A DNA stretch of 64,000 bases from an uncultured Clostridia bacterium (GTDB lineage: Bacteria > Bacillota > Clostridia > Lachnospirales > Lachnospiraceae). Where the stretch lies: assembly GCA_947385955.1 (NCBI GenBank), contig CANDNA010000009.1, positions 29,641-93,640 of the forward strand. Direction: 5' to 3'. The position numbers and the translations under genes were made by a program. The notes beneath the pieces are model-generated. The model saw only the letters and a program-made list of their open reading frames with translations. It searched no databases and was not told the origin of the DNA. Below are positions 17,589 to 26,764 of the stretch, in pieces (position 1 is the stretch's first letter; each line of letters begins with the position of its first letter).

Positions 17589-18450
17589 TCTGATAAAACC
17601 TTATGAAAGTAACATCTTTTTCACACAGCGCATCCAAAACACTTTTGGTATAAATCTTAATGGCATTGTTTACGTATTCTTTTCTGCCGCCTATTACAAT
17701 TTCCGAATTCAGCACATCGACCAGCTCCATTTTTTCTTCCTGCTGGAACTTCTGCAGCTTCATCCGGAAAACCTTTCGGTCAATTAAAATGCGGAATGGT
17801 TCCATCAGATCAGAGGACAGATTAAACGGATTAAACATATTGTCATGAAAAATGCCCAACTGGGTCATATAGCCATTGCAGGCCACTTCTCTGTTAAACG
17901 CTGATAAAATAATACTGTACCCATAATTCAACGCCGCATTGCAGAGAGTTTCTCCGGTTCTCGTAAAATCCATTCCAAATACGGCATTAAAGTATACTTT
18001 AGCCGCGTGTCCTTCCCGGTTGGTCACATCCCCTGTCTGAATCTCTTCCAGATATCCCTGCAGGATTTTCGCTTCTTCCTTTTTCAGTTCCACCAGCAGC
18101 TCTTTTTGCTTTCGTATCTTATCGGTTACGATTTCTGTCCAGACTGCCGATTTCACCCGGGCTTCCCAACCGACCTGCTTTTTTATCTTTACGCTGGTAT
18201 CATGGCTTCCATAATAAGGAATTACCTCTCCGCAGGGATTTCTTTTTTCATCGCAGAAAATCACCTTTATTTTTCGTTTCAACAGCTCACTGACCAGACT
18301 TGCTGTCAGAGATATGGCTGTCGATTCCAGCATCAGCACAGAAATCTCGTGCAGATATATTTTGGTCGTCGTATCCTTACGCACCACCAGATACCCCAAC
18401 TGACAGTCCAGCTTCGCACTGCCGGATACGACTACAATCCGCCAGCTCAT
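17578..18450 (-). CDS. cas1: Cas1 integrase, type II
   Basis: 290 residues. Metal-binding active-site residues are present at the expected places: Glu146 in NREGHAAK, His202 in GIFHDNMF and Glu217 in DLMEPFR. It catalyses integration of new spacers at the leader end of the array. The start overlaps the cas9 stop by four bases (ATGA), so the two are translationally coupled. Confidence 0.96.
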   Translation of the reverse strand: MSWRIVVVSGSAKLDCQLGYLVVRKDTTTKIYLHEISVLMLESTAISLTASLVSELLKRKIKVIFCDEKRNPCGEVIPYYGSHDTSVKIKKQVGWEARVKSAVWTEIVTDKIRKQKELLVELKKEEAKILQGYLEEIQTGDVTNREGHAAKVYFNAVFGMDFTRTGETLCNAALNYGYSIILSAFNREVACNGYMTQLGIFHDNMFNPFNLSSDLMEPFRILIDRKVFRMKLQKFQQEEKMELVDVLNSEIVIGGRKEYVNNAIKIYTKSVLDALCEKDVTFIRFYQNEL

Positions 18451-21400
18451 ACGGTTTTCAAATCAATGGAACAGGAATAGATCCCCGTTACAGATTGCTC
18501 TATCAGTAAAAATTCTTCCTGCGCCGTCACTTCATTTCCGATTTTATCAGGACTGGCTTTCACGCCGATCTCTTTTGCATCCATATTCAGATTCTGACAC
18601 TGTGTCACTTTTAACAGTTCCAGAAGGACCCTTACCTGTTCCCGCAGTAAAAGCCCTGCGAACGCTTCCTGCTTCTCAATCAGTTTTTTACACATTGGAT
18701 TGGGCTTTTTCTGATAGATGGTATCTCTGTGTTTTACAATCAGCTCCTGATATAACAATTCATTCTTTTCTTTTGTAATTCTCTTCTCCCTATTTTCTCT
18801 GCGATCCTCTTCTTTTCCCAGTTCCTTAAAATTTTCCAGGCCCCTGATATAATTTATCCATCTTCGTGACAAACACAGAGAGACCGCATTTTCTACATAA
18901 ATTTGATTCTCTGTCCTCCCTGCCAGGTTCATCAGATATCCGTTGCGTTTCACCAGGGATCTCATTCTGATTTTCTTCCATCTGATTTCGGGCCTGACCA
19001 GTCCCAGCGTTTCCATGCAATAGTTTTCCCACGCTTTTTCATCTGTTTCCAGTCTGGCTTTCAGATAAACCGGCATCTGCTCCAGTGTCCTGACCCGCTT
19101 TCCCTTTTTCTCATGTTCCACAAGGAAATAATACGCTCCCGATACACTTCTGAACCCTCCATATTTTGTCACATCCTGCAATCTTTTATCGCTGGATTTC
19201 ACAGGAATATATACCCGCTCTTTTGCTTCTTTTTTTGAATAAATTGTCTGCTTTGCAATCCCACCGTGCGCTTCGTATACCCGCTTACTCAGCAAAGGGG
19301 TATTCCTGGCCATCATGGCTCTGACCGTTCTGATTGTCCCTGTCTGACCGGCTTTCCAGGCCACCTCTCCATTCCTGACCACATCATACCAGAAGAGTTT
19401 GTCCATATGGTACGCATTGCTTTTCTGATCCCTTCTGTAGGCTTTGATAAAATGGATGGGATTTTGTGTGAATTTGGTATCATAAACATTGCCGACCACA
19501 ATATTCAGATATGCATCGGCTGCATGGTGGAAATCATTTACCACACGGGATTTGAAAAGCTCCGTCTGATGCCGGAATGCCGAAACATTACCTGCCTTTA
19601 CAAATATAATTTTCGTTTCCGGCAGAAGCCTGTCCAGCAATCCGGTTATATACCTGGCCGCCTGCCCGGTTTCCACAATCTGCCTGCTGATAAATCCCGC
19701 AAGCTCCTCATCCGTAAACTCCCAGCTTCTTGTCAGACGTTTGTATTTCTCCGGAGAAATAAACCCTCCGTCCTTCAGGCTTTTCCAAAGTCCCTGTCTT
19801 TTGCTGCGAACAGATGCTTCAATCGGAAAGGTATCGCTTTTATGCCCATTGCTCTCTTTCTCCACCAGAACCAGATTGTTTTCCAGACTGTCATCTTTCA
19901 GAAAATGCCGGGGATAAATATGATCAATATCATACCGATTGCCCGATAGCAGATCTTCCAGTGAAATGGGATGTCCTGTATACATACATTTCCCTCTCTG
20001 GGTATAATACAGATACAGTTTCCTGCTTCTCAGATCATCTTCCGATAAATCCTGAAGTTCCTTCAGCCAGTCTCTGCTGTCTGTTTTACATGTTTTGTAA
20101 AGCTCTTCCAGCTTTTTCTTTCTGGAAACAGTCCGCTTCCCTTTTTCCCCTTCTCCTCTTGGCATCTCCACAAACAGTCTGGCAGGCGCTTCTCCCATCA
20201 CCTGGCACAATTCTTTCCAGATCAGAATCGTCTGCCAGACCATTCTCCTGACAGGGGCCGACAGATAACTGTCCTCCAGATCATCATAACAAAATTCTTT
20301 CAGCAGTTTCTCCTGTTTCTGTATCTGCCCGGCCAGGGTATCCTGAAATGTAAATTCATCCCCCAACAATTCCATAAGATTGCAGTCTGTTTCCCACAAT
20401 GCGCGGATCAGGCTCTTCTTCACACCATCTTTTTTAGAGCACCCCTGCAATTCCAGAAAATCCTTTGACAGCCTTCCCCAATCCTTCCACTTAAATCCAC
20501 AAATGCGTCTGATCTGTGCCTCGGTCAAATATGGTTTCCCAGATCTTTCTCCATAAGTTTCCCGTATCAGCTCTCCTGCCATCTTTTTATCACCGGAATA
20601 AACCGTCCCCCAGAAAATAACCTGCTCCGCCATATTCTGTATTTCCCGGCTTTCAATCTGCTCTCCCAGTATGCTGTAGAATCTTCCATAAGAAGTCAGA
20701 GATTGGTGAAATGTTTCATCTATCCCTGTAATCGCGTCCTGTTCATCCGGCGAAAGAATCCCATTGGCAGACAAATATTGAAGCAGTTTTTTTCCGGTCA
20801 CCTTTTTCCCGGTCAGAAACATCTCCCGGTAAATCTTCTGTTTCAATTCCACATCCAGTTTTTCACCCCGGATCTTTACATTGTTTAATTCATTTAACAC
20901 CATAAATGCCTCATAGAGTAACGAGTTTTTCGGCAAAACGTGTTTCCCTTTCATATAAGTGCATTGCCTTACCATCTTCAATATAAAAGCCTCTCTCGTT
21001 TTTGCCATATCAATTTTATCTTCGATGTTCCAGGGCAGCACTCTGCCCCCTTCCTTACGCTGAATCCAGTTTCTGCCTCCTTCTCCAATGGAAAGCGGTC
21101 CCACATAATAGGGAATGCGGAACGCAAACAATTTACAAATGCGTTCTGTTACAGTCAGACCACTTTCATCCTTCTTCCTTAAAAAGGAAAGATACGTTTC
21201 TGCATTGCTCAGTATCTTTCTTAATTCCGCAAGATGGAGCTGATTGGGGATCACACCGTTTTCAAACGTCCTCTGCTTGGGAAGCAGGGTTTCTTTCTCC
21301 AGTTCCTGCTTTAAATACGAAACTTCCTGATCGTCCGGAGGCATCCGATCCAGAATCCGCTTTGTTTCTTTCCAGAATGCCTTATATGCTTCTTTTTTAG

Positions 21401-22511
21401 CTCCTCTGTTTCGTCTTATTTTCTCTTTTCCGGAATTGACCGTTCCCACATACCCACTGTAATTGTGGTCTGTCATCGTCCTGAAATATGTATCATATTC
21501 ATCCCTGCAATATCGCTTTATAACATGCCTGAGTTTTTTCAGATCTTCTTTGTGTTTTTCATAGGTCTCCACTCTAGCCTGTGAAAGATAGGTATGCCCC
21601 TTCAATATATGGGCAAGCAGTCCTTTGTCATGAATCCGCTTTGCTGCTTCTATCATATCCATACAGCCTTCCGGCAGGCAGTCTCCCAGTGCTTCCCTTT
21701 CCTCTTCCCAGGCACTGCTTCGGAAGGATACCTGCTTTTTCCCCCACGCATCAGACAGAGCTTCCTGTCCGAATATCAATGACGGTTTCCCTGACATGCC
21801 GCAGAACAGCTTAACCAGTTCATATTCTGCCTTATTCCGGTTTCGGCTAATACCCAGACAGGCCGCCAGCTTTTCTGCTTTTTCACTTCTGGAAAACAGT
21901 CTGCTGCCCAATATTTCTTCCATCTGCACGCCGTCTGCAATCTGAGGGAACTGTAATCCCGGCTCTTCCGGCAATGTTTCAGAAAATTCCTGAAACAAAT
22001 CTGCCATACTTTTATCATGCTCCTCCCACTCCAGATATTCATTCAGGAAATGTCCTCTGTGTTTAAACAGATTCAACACAGCCAGATACACCAGACGCAC
22101 ATCAAAATGGGCTTTTGATTCCAACAGTTCTTTTCTTAAATGAAATATTGTGGGAAATGTTTCGTAATACTCCCTGTCTGTAAATTCCCGGTCTGCAAAC
22201 ACAGCAAATCTGCTTCCTGTCTTTTTATCTTCTCTATGATATTTACTTTCCTCCAGCCTTTGATAAAAACCGGCGTCCACTTTTTCAATTTCCTCTGCAA
22301 ACCAGGATTTCAGCAATCCGATTCTTGCCGTTTCACGGGCTCTGCGCCTTCGCGCTGTCCGATTACTCCGTCTTTCCTGAGCAGACTTTGCCTCGTCAAA
22401 GAGTCTCACGCCCCACAGATCTTTTCCTTTTTTTCGGATCAGACGATACTCTGTATCTGTTACGGCCCATCCTACAGAGGAGGTCCCCAAATCAATTCCC
22501 CCATAATACAT
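18447..22511 (-). CDS. cas9: Cas9 RNA-guided nuclease, type II-A
   Basis: 1354 residues, close to SpCas9 in size and domain order. RuvC-I has GGIDLGTSSVGW with Asp7. The arginine-rich bridge helix is at about 47-66. RuvC-II has VEMPRGEG with Glu782. The HNH domain has YDIDHIYP with His864 and Asn at 878/879 and 888. RuvC-III has HHAADAYLN with His996 and Asp999. The C-terminal PAM-interacting domain includes KYGGF at 1116-1120 and a tail aligning with the end of SpCas9. At the places of SpCas9 Arg1333 and Arg1335 I read Asp1322 and Ile1324, so the PAM is probably not NGG. All catalytic residues are intact. AAAGGAG precedes the ATG. Confidence 0.97.
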   Translation of the reverse strand: MYYGGIDLGTSSVGWAVTDTEYRLIRKKGKDLWGVRLFDEAKSAQERRSNRTARRRRARETARIGLLKSWFAEEIEKVDAGFYQRLEESKYHREDKKTGSRFAVFADREFTDREYYETFPTIFHLRKELLESKAHFDVRLVYLAVLNLFKHRGHFLNEYLEWEEHDKSMADLFQEFSETLPEEPGLQFPQIADGVQMEEILGSRLFSRSEKAEKLAACLGISRNRNKAEYELVKLFCGMSGKPSLIFGQEALSDAWGKKQVSFRSSAWEEEREALGDCLPEGCMDMIEAAKRIHDKGLLAHILKGHTYLSQARVETYEKHKEDLKKLRHVIKRYCRDEYDTYFRTMTDHNYSGYVGTVNSGKEKIRRNRGAKKEAYKAFWKETKRILDRMPPDDQEVSYLKQELEKETLLPKQRTFENGVIPNQLHLAELRKILSNAETYLSFLRKKDESGLTVTERICKLFAFRIPYYVGPLSIGEGGRNWIQRKEGGRVLPWNIEDKIDMAKTREAFILKMVRQCTYMKGKHVLPKNSLLYEAFMVLNELNNVKIRGEKLDVELKQKIYREMFLTGKKVTGKKLLQYLSANGILSPDEQDAITGIDETFHQSLTSYGRFYSILGEQIESREIQNMAEQVIFWGTVYSGDKKMAGELIRETYGERSGKPYLTEAQIRRICGFKWKDWGRLSKDFLELQGCSKKDGVKKSLIRALWETDCNLMELLGDEFTFQDTLAGQIQKQEKLLKEFCYDDLEDSYLSAPVRRMVWQTILIWKELCQVMGEAPARLFVEMPRGEGEKGKRTVSRKKKLEELYKTCKTDSRDWLKELQDLSEDDLRSRKLYLYYTQRGKCMYTGHPISLEDLLSGNRYDIDHIYPRHFLKDDSLENNLVLVEKESNGHKSDTFPIEASVRSKRQGLWKSLKDGGFISPEKYKRLTRSWEFTDEELAGFISRQIVETGQAARYITGLLDRLLPETKIIFVKAGNVSAFRHQTELFKSRVVNDFHHAADAYLNIVVGNVYDTKFTQNPIHFIKAYRRDQKSNAYHMDKLFWYDVVRNGEVAWKAGQTGTIRTVRAMMARNTPLLSKRVYEAHGGIAKQTIYSKKEAKERVYIPVKSSDKRLQDVTKYGGFRSVSGAYYFLVEHEKKGKRVRTLEQMPVYLKARLETDEKAWENYCMETLGLVRPEIRWKKIRMRSLVKRNGYLMNLAGRTENQIYVENAVSLCLSRRWINYIRGLENFKELGKEEDRRENREKRITKEKNELLYQELIVKHRDTIYQKKPNPMCKKLIEKQEAFAGLLLREQVRVLLELLKVTQCQNLNMDAKEIGVKASPDKIGNEVTAQEEFLLIEQSVTGIYSCSIDLKTV

Positions 22512-22537
22512 AAATTCTGTTCTCCTTTGGTATTTTC

Positions 22538-22566
22538 TTGACTTGTTTCCTTCGGCATGCTATACT
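22538..22566 (+). promoter_or_regulatory. tracrRNA promoter
   Basis: TTGACT (22538-22543) and TATACT (22561-22566) with an ideal 17-base spacer, one mismatch to consensus in each hexamer. The predicted start is near 22573, at the first base of the anti-repeat. It faces away from cas9. Confidence 0.85.
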
Positions 22567-22572
22567 TTCTTC

Positions 22573-22672
22573 ACTTACAAGGTGAGTGCAAATAAGGATT
22601 TTTCCGAAATCGCTCATTGATATGAGTCCGCATGGTGCGGTAAAAGGGCTTGTTTCCAAGCCCTTTTCTTTT
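22573..22672 (+). ncRNA. tracrRNA
   Basis: The RNA begins ACTTACAAGGT, which pairs perfectly over 11 bases with the crRNA repeat. A 3-by-5 internal bulge follows, then a five-base lower stem (CAAAU with GUUUG). Next come the short nexus-like hairpin AAGGATTTTTCC, a hairpin CTCAT-TGAT-ATGAG, a hairpin CCGCATGGTGCGG, and an 11-bp terminator with a U run. This is the standard architecture of a type II-A tracrRNA of about 100 nt, transcribed divergently from cas9. Confidence 0.93.
22642..22671 (+). terminator. Terminator of the tracrRNA
   Basis: Eleven-base stem (22642-22652 with 22657-22667), four-base loop, followed by TTTTCTTTTT. The gene to the right, read on the opposite strand, ends at 22680, so the hairpin may serve it too, though its U run in that direction is only four bases. 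Confidence 0.9.
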
Positions 22673-22679
22673 TCCCCTC

Positions 22680-23651
22680 TTATTCCTCACAGGGATACCG
22701 CATCCCCCACTGTCTGCGTATCTCATCCATCAGCTTCATGACACGCAGCGTTTCGCTGTGGGGCATCTCCTCACATTCCACCGCTCCGTTTTCCAATGCT
22801 CTCTGACAGGAGATCACTTCATATTCATAGCCATTGATCTGCTCAGGCACGCTGTAGCGGGCCGTCATGTTCCGTTCCAGATCAAACACACGGATTTCTT
22901 CACAGTTATTGATATTCTGAACCTCTATATAGCCCTTATCCCCGAAAATCACCCCCTGTCTGTCAGTCTGTGCCAGCATGTTACTGTGCAGCACTGCCAT
23001 CCTCCCGTCCCGGAAAGTCAGCGTAATGCTGTTGAGCCAGTCCACACCCGCCGGCGACATCACTGCCGCAGAGGTAACCTGTTCCACCTCCTCATGAAAT
23101 ACCATCAGCGCAAAATTGATCGGATACACACCCAGATCCAGCAGGGCACCTCCCGCCAGCTCCGGCTTCTGCATCCGCTCAATATGGGGCAGGACATAAC
23201 CCAGATTGGCCGTCAGAGAAGTGACTTTGCCAATCACACCGCTTTCCACCACTTCATCAATCATCTTCCGGCTGGGCATATACCGGGTCCAGATGGCCTC
23301 CGTCAGAAGCAGCCCCCGTTCCTTTGCCAGCTCCATCAGCTCCTGTGCCTGACCGGCATTGACCGTAAAAGCCTTTTCCACCAGCACATGCTTTCCATGC
23401 AGCAGACACATTCTGGCATGTTCATAATGGTGGGAATGAGGAGAGGCCACATAGACAAGCTCCACCTGCGGATCACACAGCATTTCCTCATAAGAACCAC
23501 AGGCCCGTTCAAATCCCCACCGGTCGGCAAACGCCTGCGCCCGTCCCAGGTCCCTGGATGCCACCGCATATTTTCTGACACCGTCAATTCCCGATACTGC
23601 CTCCGCCATACATCCTGCAATATTCCCTGCCGCCAAAATCGCAAAATTCAT
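22680..23651 (-). CDS. Gfo/Idh/MocA-family NAD(P)-dependent oxidoreductase
   Basis: 323 residues. An N-terminal Rossmann fold (ILAAGNIAGCM) binds NAD(P). The family motif EKP appears as EKAF after GKHVLV. The C-terminal part is the alpha/beta substrate-binding domain (GGALLDLGVYPINF). Members oxidise or reduce sugars, inositols or related polyols. The start ATG at 23651 follows GAGGAAGGAAT. It stands alone, with about 330 bases before the next gene to the right, and no neighbour that fixes its substrate. Confidence 0.88.
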   Translation of the reverse strand: MNFAILAAGNIAGCMAEAVSGIDGVRKYAVASRDLGRAQAFADRWGFERACGSYEEMLCDPQVELVYVASPHSHHYEHARMCLLHGKHVLVEKAFTVNAGQAQELMELAKERGLLLTEAIWTRYMPSRKMIDEVVESGVIGKVTSLTANLGYVLPHIERMQKPELAGGALLDLGVYPINFALMVFHEEVEQVTSAAVMSPAGVDWLNSITLTFRDGRMAVLHSNMLAQTDRQGVIFGDKGYIEVQNINNCEEIRVFDLERNMTARYSVPEQINGYEYEVISCQRALENGAVECEEMPHSETLRVMKLMDEIRRQWGMRYPCEE

Positions 23652-23793
23652 ATTCCTTCCTCCCATTCCGTTTACTCTGCTTTTCAGTATAGCATCTCTT
23701 CCGTCCCTTTGCCATCACTGCCGCAGAAGAACCGGGAAAAACCTGTAGGCCATTGCCCTGGCTCTGCATCCATACACGGAAATGGCAGGAACA

Positions 23794-23978
23794 TTATGCG
23801 TAATAGGTTCTGTCACGGAAATCCGTTACAACACGCTCGATGGATTGTTGCAGCAATTCCTCCAGGAGCCACTCTGCCTGATCATCGTCCGCAAGCCGGG
23901 CGGTCTTACACTGGCAGGGCCGATTCGCCCAGGCGCTGCCAAACTGCATAAAGGAAAAAAGTTTAAGTCAATGCTCAT
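23794..23978 (-). pseudogene. Small ORF after uppS, apparently out of frame at an A6/T6 run
   Basis: An ATG at 23976-23978 lies two bases after the uppS-like stop, with GGGAGGATAAGG placed ideally before it. In that frame the product is unconvincing (Pro, Gly, Arg and Ser rich). If one base is added at the run at 23955-23960, reading passes into a frame that ends ...EWLLEELLQQSIERVV then TDFRDRTYYA, a plausible acidic helix of a 61-residue protein. That second frame could also start by itself at 23949 but lacks a ribosome site. No family recognised. Confidence 0.35.
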
Positions 23979-23980
23979 CC

Positions 23981-24604
23981 TTATCCTCCCAATGTCACAT
24001 CCTGCCTGCTGTACCAGTCAAGCGCCTTCTGAAAGTCCTCCGGTTCGAAATCCGGCCACAGCTTATCCTCCACATAAAAATCCGCATACACCGACTGAAT
24101 CGGCAGAAACCCGGACAGACGCCGCATCCCGCCCCATCGGATAATCATATCCATACGGGAAATCTCCCGGGAATAGGGCTGCCCGTCCGTTCTGATATGG
24201 GACAGATCCCACTGCCATCCGTAATTCACCAGCAGATTCACCCGGATCCCGCCCCCGCCAAGACACGTCCGCTCTCTGTAAGGCAGCAGCTCCGCCGGAA
24301 AACATTTGGAAGTATCATCGCCCATCACCAGCAAATCCACACCCTCTCCCGCCATCAGCTCCGCCGCTTCCACACAGGCTTTCTGAAATGCACGGAACTG
24401 TACGGATGGCCGTTTGCAGTTATCCACTGTAAATCCGTAATAAGTGATTTCCTCTATGCCCGCTTCCTTTGCCAGCCGCAAAAGCGCCAGCCCCGGCTGC
24501 AGGCCATAGGCATAGCCGTCCTCTTTCCCCATGCCGTGTGCCTTTGCCCAGCGGCGATTGCCGTCCGGAATGATCCCGATGTGAGTCGCTTTCTTTTTTC
24601 CCAT
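23981..24604 (-). CDS. Divergent cis-prenyltransferase (UppS family paralogue)
   Basis: 207 residues against about 240-250 for typical UppS. HIGIIPDGNRRWAK corresponds to the family's first motif (Asp of DGN kept). IIRWGGMRRLSGF and QSVYADFYVEDKLWPDF correspond to the R-T-G-G-E-Q-R-L-S-N-F and A-E-x-Y-x-x-x-x-W-P-D-F regions. The fold should join isopentenyl units to an allylic diphosphate. Several normally invariant positions are changed (the first G-R pair, the Glu before Arg-Leu-Ser, the F-S-x-E-N-W region), so activity or product length may differ. It is not in the usual frr-uppS-cdsA setting, hence a paralogue. The start at 24604 is chosen because it precedes the conserved motif; an ATG at 24655 is possible. 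Confidence 0.8.
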   Translation of the reverse strand: MGKKKATHIGIIPDGNRRWAKAHGMGKEDGYAYGLQPGLALLRLAKEAGIEEITYYGFTVDNCKRPSVQFRAFQKACVEAAELMAGEGVDLLVMGDDTSKCFPAELLPYRERTCLGGGGIRVNLLVNYGWQWDLSHIRTDGQPYSREISRMDMIIRWGGMRRLSGFLPIQSVYADFYVEDKLWPDFEPEDFQKALDWYSRQDVTLGG

Positions 24605-24749
24605 ATTCTGCCACCTGCTCTTCCTTCCTGTTATTCTGCCTAAAAGGATTGCCATTCTTTCCGCAGTTCATTCCCGGCCGTTCTTATGGGGCTGACAGGG
24701 ACTGTCTCCTTCCCTGTTGATACACCGTCTCAGGGTGCTCCGTATCCGC

Positions 24750-26678
24750 CTATAAAAGTTCCTTCAGCCATACGGTCATTTCCCCCATACCCCTGTTGTT
24801 CCAATAAGCATAGGGAATGGCCTGCAGTGCCACCTCCGCCAGACAGACGGTATGTGTGCCATACAGCTCATCCGTTCCCCATTCGCTGTCTTTCATGCGC
24901 TTTCCCTGAAATTTCAGTACGGTGCAGCCGCCGAACAGCCCGGATTTTTCCTCCCGAATCTCCGTCCCTGCATCCACATACAGCGCCGAAAGATTCTTTC
25001 CGTTGTCAATCTCTTCCAGACAGTATACCAGAGGTCCCTTCCGCAGCGCAACCCTGCCGCAGTCCGCATGTACGTTGGGATTGGCCCGTATCAGCTCTGC
25101 CGGCGCCTCAAACGCTCCTTTCACCCGGCTGTCGCAGGTCAGGGTCAGATATGCGTACCCTTTGTCCGTCTGCACCGCTCTGGGTTCACCGTTTACGGTA
25201 ATGCGATACCCCCTGCTGTAGTCCGGTACCCGCAGCGCCAGCCGGATTCCCTCTGCCGGTACGCCCGACACGGACAGTTCATACTCGTTTTCATACGGGA
25301 AACGGGTCTGCATCCGTACCTGAACGGTCCGGCCCAAAAGCGATGTTTCCATACTGCCGGATACAAACAGATTCACATACAGGGTATCCTCGCTTCCGGC
25401 ATAGATATACTGTCCCAGGGATGCCAGCGTCCTGGCGATATTGGGCGGACAGCAGGCAACGCCGTACCATTTCTGACGGATGGGCTTTACATGTTCTCTG
25501 GATGTCCGTTTCAGACAGGTATCCGGCCATACTTCCAGAGGATTTACATAGAAAAAGGAACGTCCGTCCAGTGCGATTCCGGAAAGCACCGTATTGTACA
25601 AAGCCCGCTCCACCACATCTACATAGGAAGCATCTTCCGTAATCCTGGCCATACGCATGCCGAACATCGCCAGTCCGATGGAAGCACAGGACTCGGAATA
25701 ATTGCAGTCATTGGGCAGGTCATAATCCGTGGTAAACCGCTCCAGCAGGCCGGAGGAACCGATACTGCCGGTGATATACATCCGCTTTGTCACAATGTTG
25801 TCCCACAGCGTTTTGCATGCCTGCAGCAGTCCTTCGTCCCCATACTCTCCGGCCAGGTCCGCCATAGCGGAATACATATACACCGCTCTTACCGCATGGC
25901 CTTCCGCCGTGGTCTGCTCTCTGACCGGCAGATGGGACTGGGAATAGGCCGGTGTATAATTTTTAAATTCCGGAAAAATCTGTTTATAGTCCGGCCGTTT
26001 CCTTTCTGCCAGAAAATAATTTTCACCCACGCCCCTGGCGTCAATAAAATACCGGGCCTGTTCCAGATACCGTCGTTCTCCCGTCACCCGGTACAGTTTG
26101 ATCAGGCCGATTTCCACTTCCTGATGCCCCGGATACCCGTGGATCTGTCCTTCTTTTTCCCCGAATGTATCACAGATCAGATCGGCCAGCCGCAGCACCA
26201 CATCCAGAAACTTCCGTTTTCCGGTTCCCTGATAATAAGATACCGCCGCTTCCATCATATGCCCTGCCGTATACAGTTCATGTCCTTCACAGAGATTTTT
26301 CCACCGCTGCTCCGGATCTTTGATGATAAAATAGGTATCCAGATATCCGTCCTCCTGCTGGGCCTGGGCGATCAGGTCAATCACCTCATCCGCTGTTTTC
26401 TCCAGCGCCGGATCCGGATAAGCAGCCAGGGAAAAGCCTACCGCTTCCAGCCACTTGGCAATGTCTGTATCCTGAAATACCGCACCGTAAAATTCACCCT
26501 GTTTCCTGCCTGCCGCAATCTCAAAATTGGCCAGGCAATGGCTTGGCTCCGCATCCTTGATCCGGTCGTTCATCGCATCCCACTGATACGGAATGATCAC
26601 CTTTCTCACCAGATCCACATGCCTGGACCAGAACGGGTCCTCAATCTTTATTTTTTTCAAATCCATTGTTTCCAGCAT
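24750..26678 (-). CDS. GH127 beta-L-arabinofuranosidase-like glycoside hydrolase
   Basis: 642 residues, the full length of the family. The zinc and catalytic residues known from Bifidobacterium HypBA1 are matched: Glu329 and Cys331 in NYSESCAS, and Cys409-Cys410 in GVACCPPN, the first of which should be the nucleophile. EGHELYTAGH and GHQEVEIGLIKLY are further signatures. It would remove terminal beta-L-arabinofuranose, or a similar sugar, from an imported oligosaccharide; no signal peptide, so it acts in the cytoplasm. It follows the ABC permease genes in the same direction (AGGAGG before the ATG), so the transporter probably feeds it. Confidence 0.9.
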   Translation of the reverse strand: MLETMDLKKIKIEDPFWSRHVDLVRKVIIPYQWDAMNDRIKDAEPSHCLANFEIAAGRKQGEFYGAVFQDTDIAKWLEAVGFSLAAYPDPALEKTADEVIDLIAQAQQEDGYLDTYFIIKDPEQRWKNLCEGHELYTAGHMMEAAVSYYQGTGKRKFLDVVLRLADLICDTFGEKEGQIHGYPGHQEVEIGLIKLYRVTGERRYLEQARYFIDARGVGENYFLAERKRPDYKQIFPEFKNYTPAYSQSHLPVREQTTAEGHAVRAVYMYSAMADLAGEYGDEGLLQACKTLWDNIVTKRMYITGSIGSSGLLERFTTDYDLPNDCNYSESCASIGLAMFGMRMARITEDASYVDVVERALYNTVLSGIALDGRSFFYVNPLEVWPDTCLKRTSREHVKPIRQKWYGVACCPPNIARTLASLGQYIYAGSEDTLYVNLFVSGSMETSLLGRTVQVRMQTRFPYENEYELSVSGVPAEGIRLALRVPDYSRGYRITVNGEPRAVQTDKGYAYLTLTCDSRVKGAFEAPAELIRANPNVHADCGRVALRKGPLVYCLEEIDNGKNLSALYVDAGTEIREEKSGLFGGCTVLKFQGKRMKDSEWGTDELYGTHTVCLAEVALQAIPYAYWNNRGMGEMTVWLKELL

Positions 26679-26764
26679 TTCCTGCCTCCTCTTTTCATTT
26701 CTGTCCTGTCATATGCTCTGCTTCTATTGTCCGTCTTTTCAAATCCGGCCCGCAGGCCCCTGAT

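Noticed and set aside
24690..24725. Terminator after the GH127 gene
   Set aside because: A seven-base stem is present but no T run follows it in the minus transcript.
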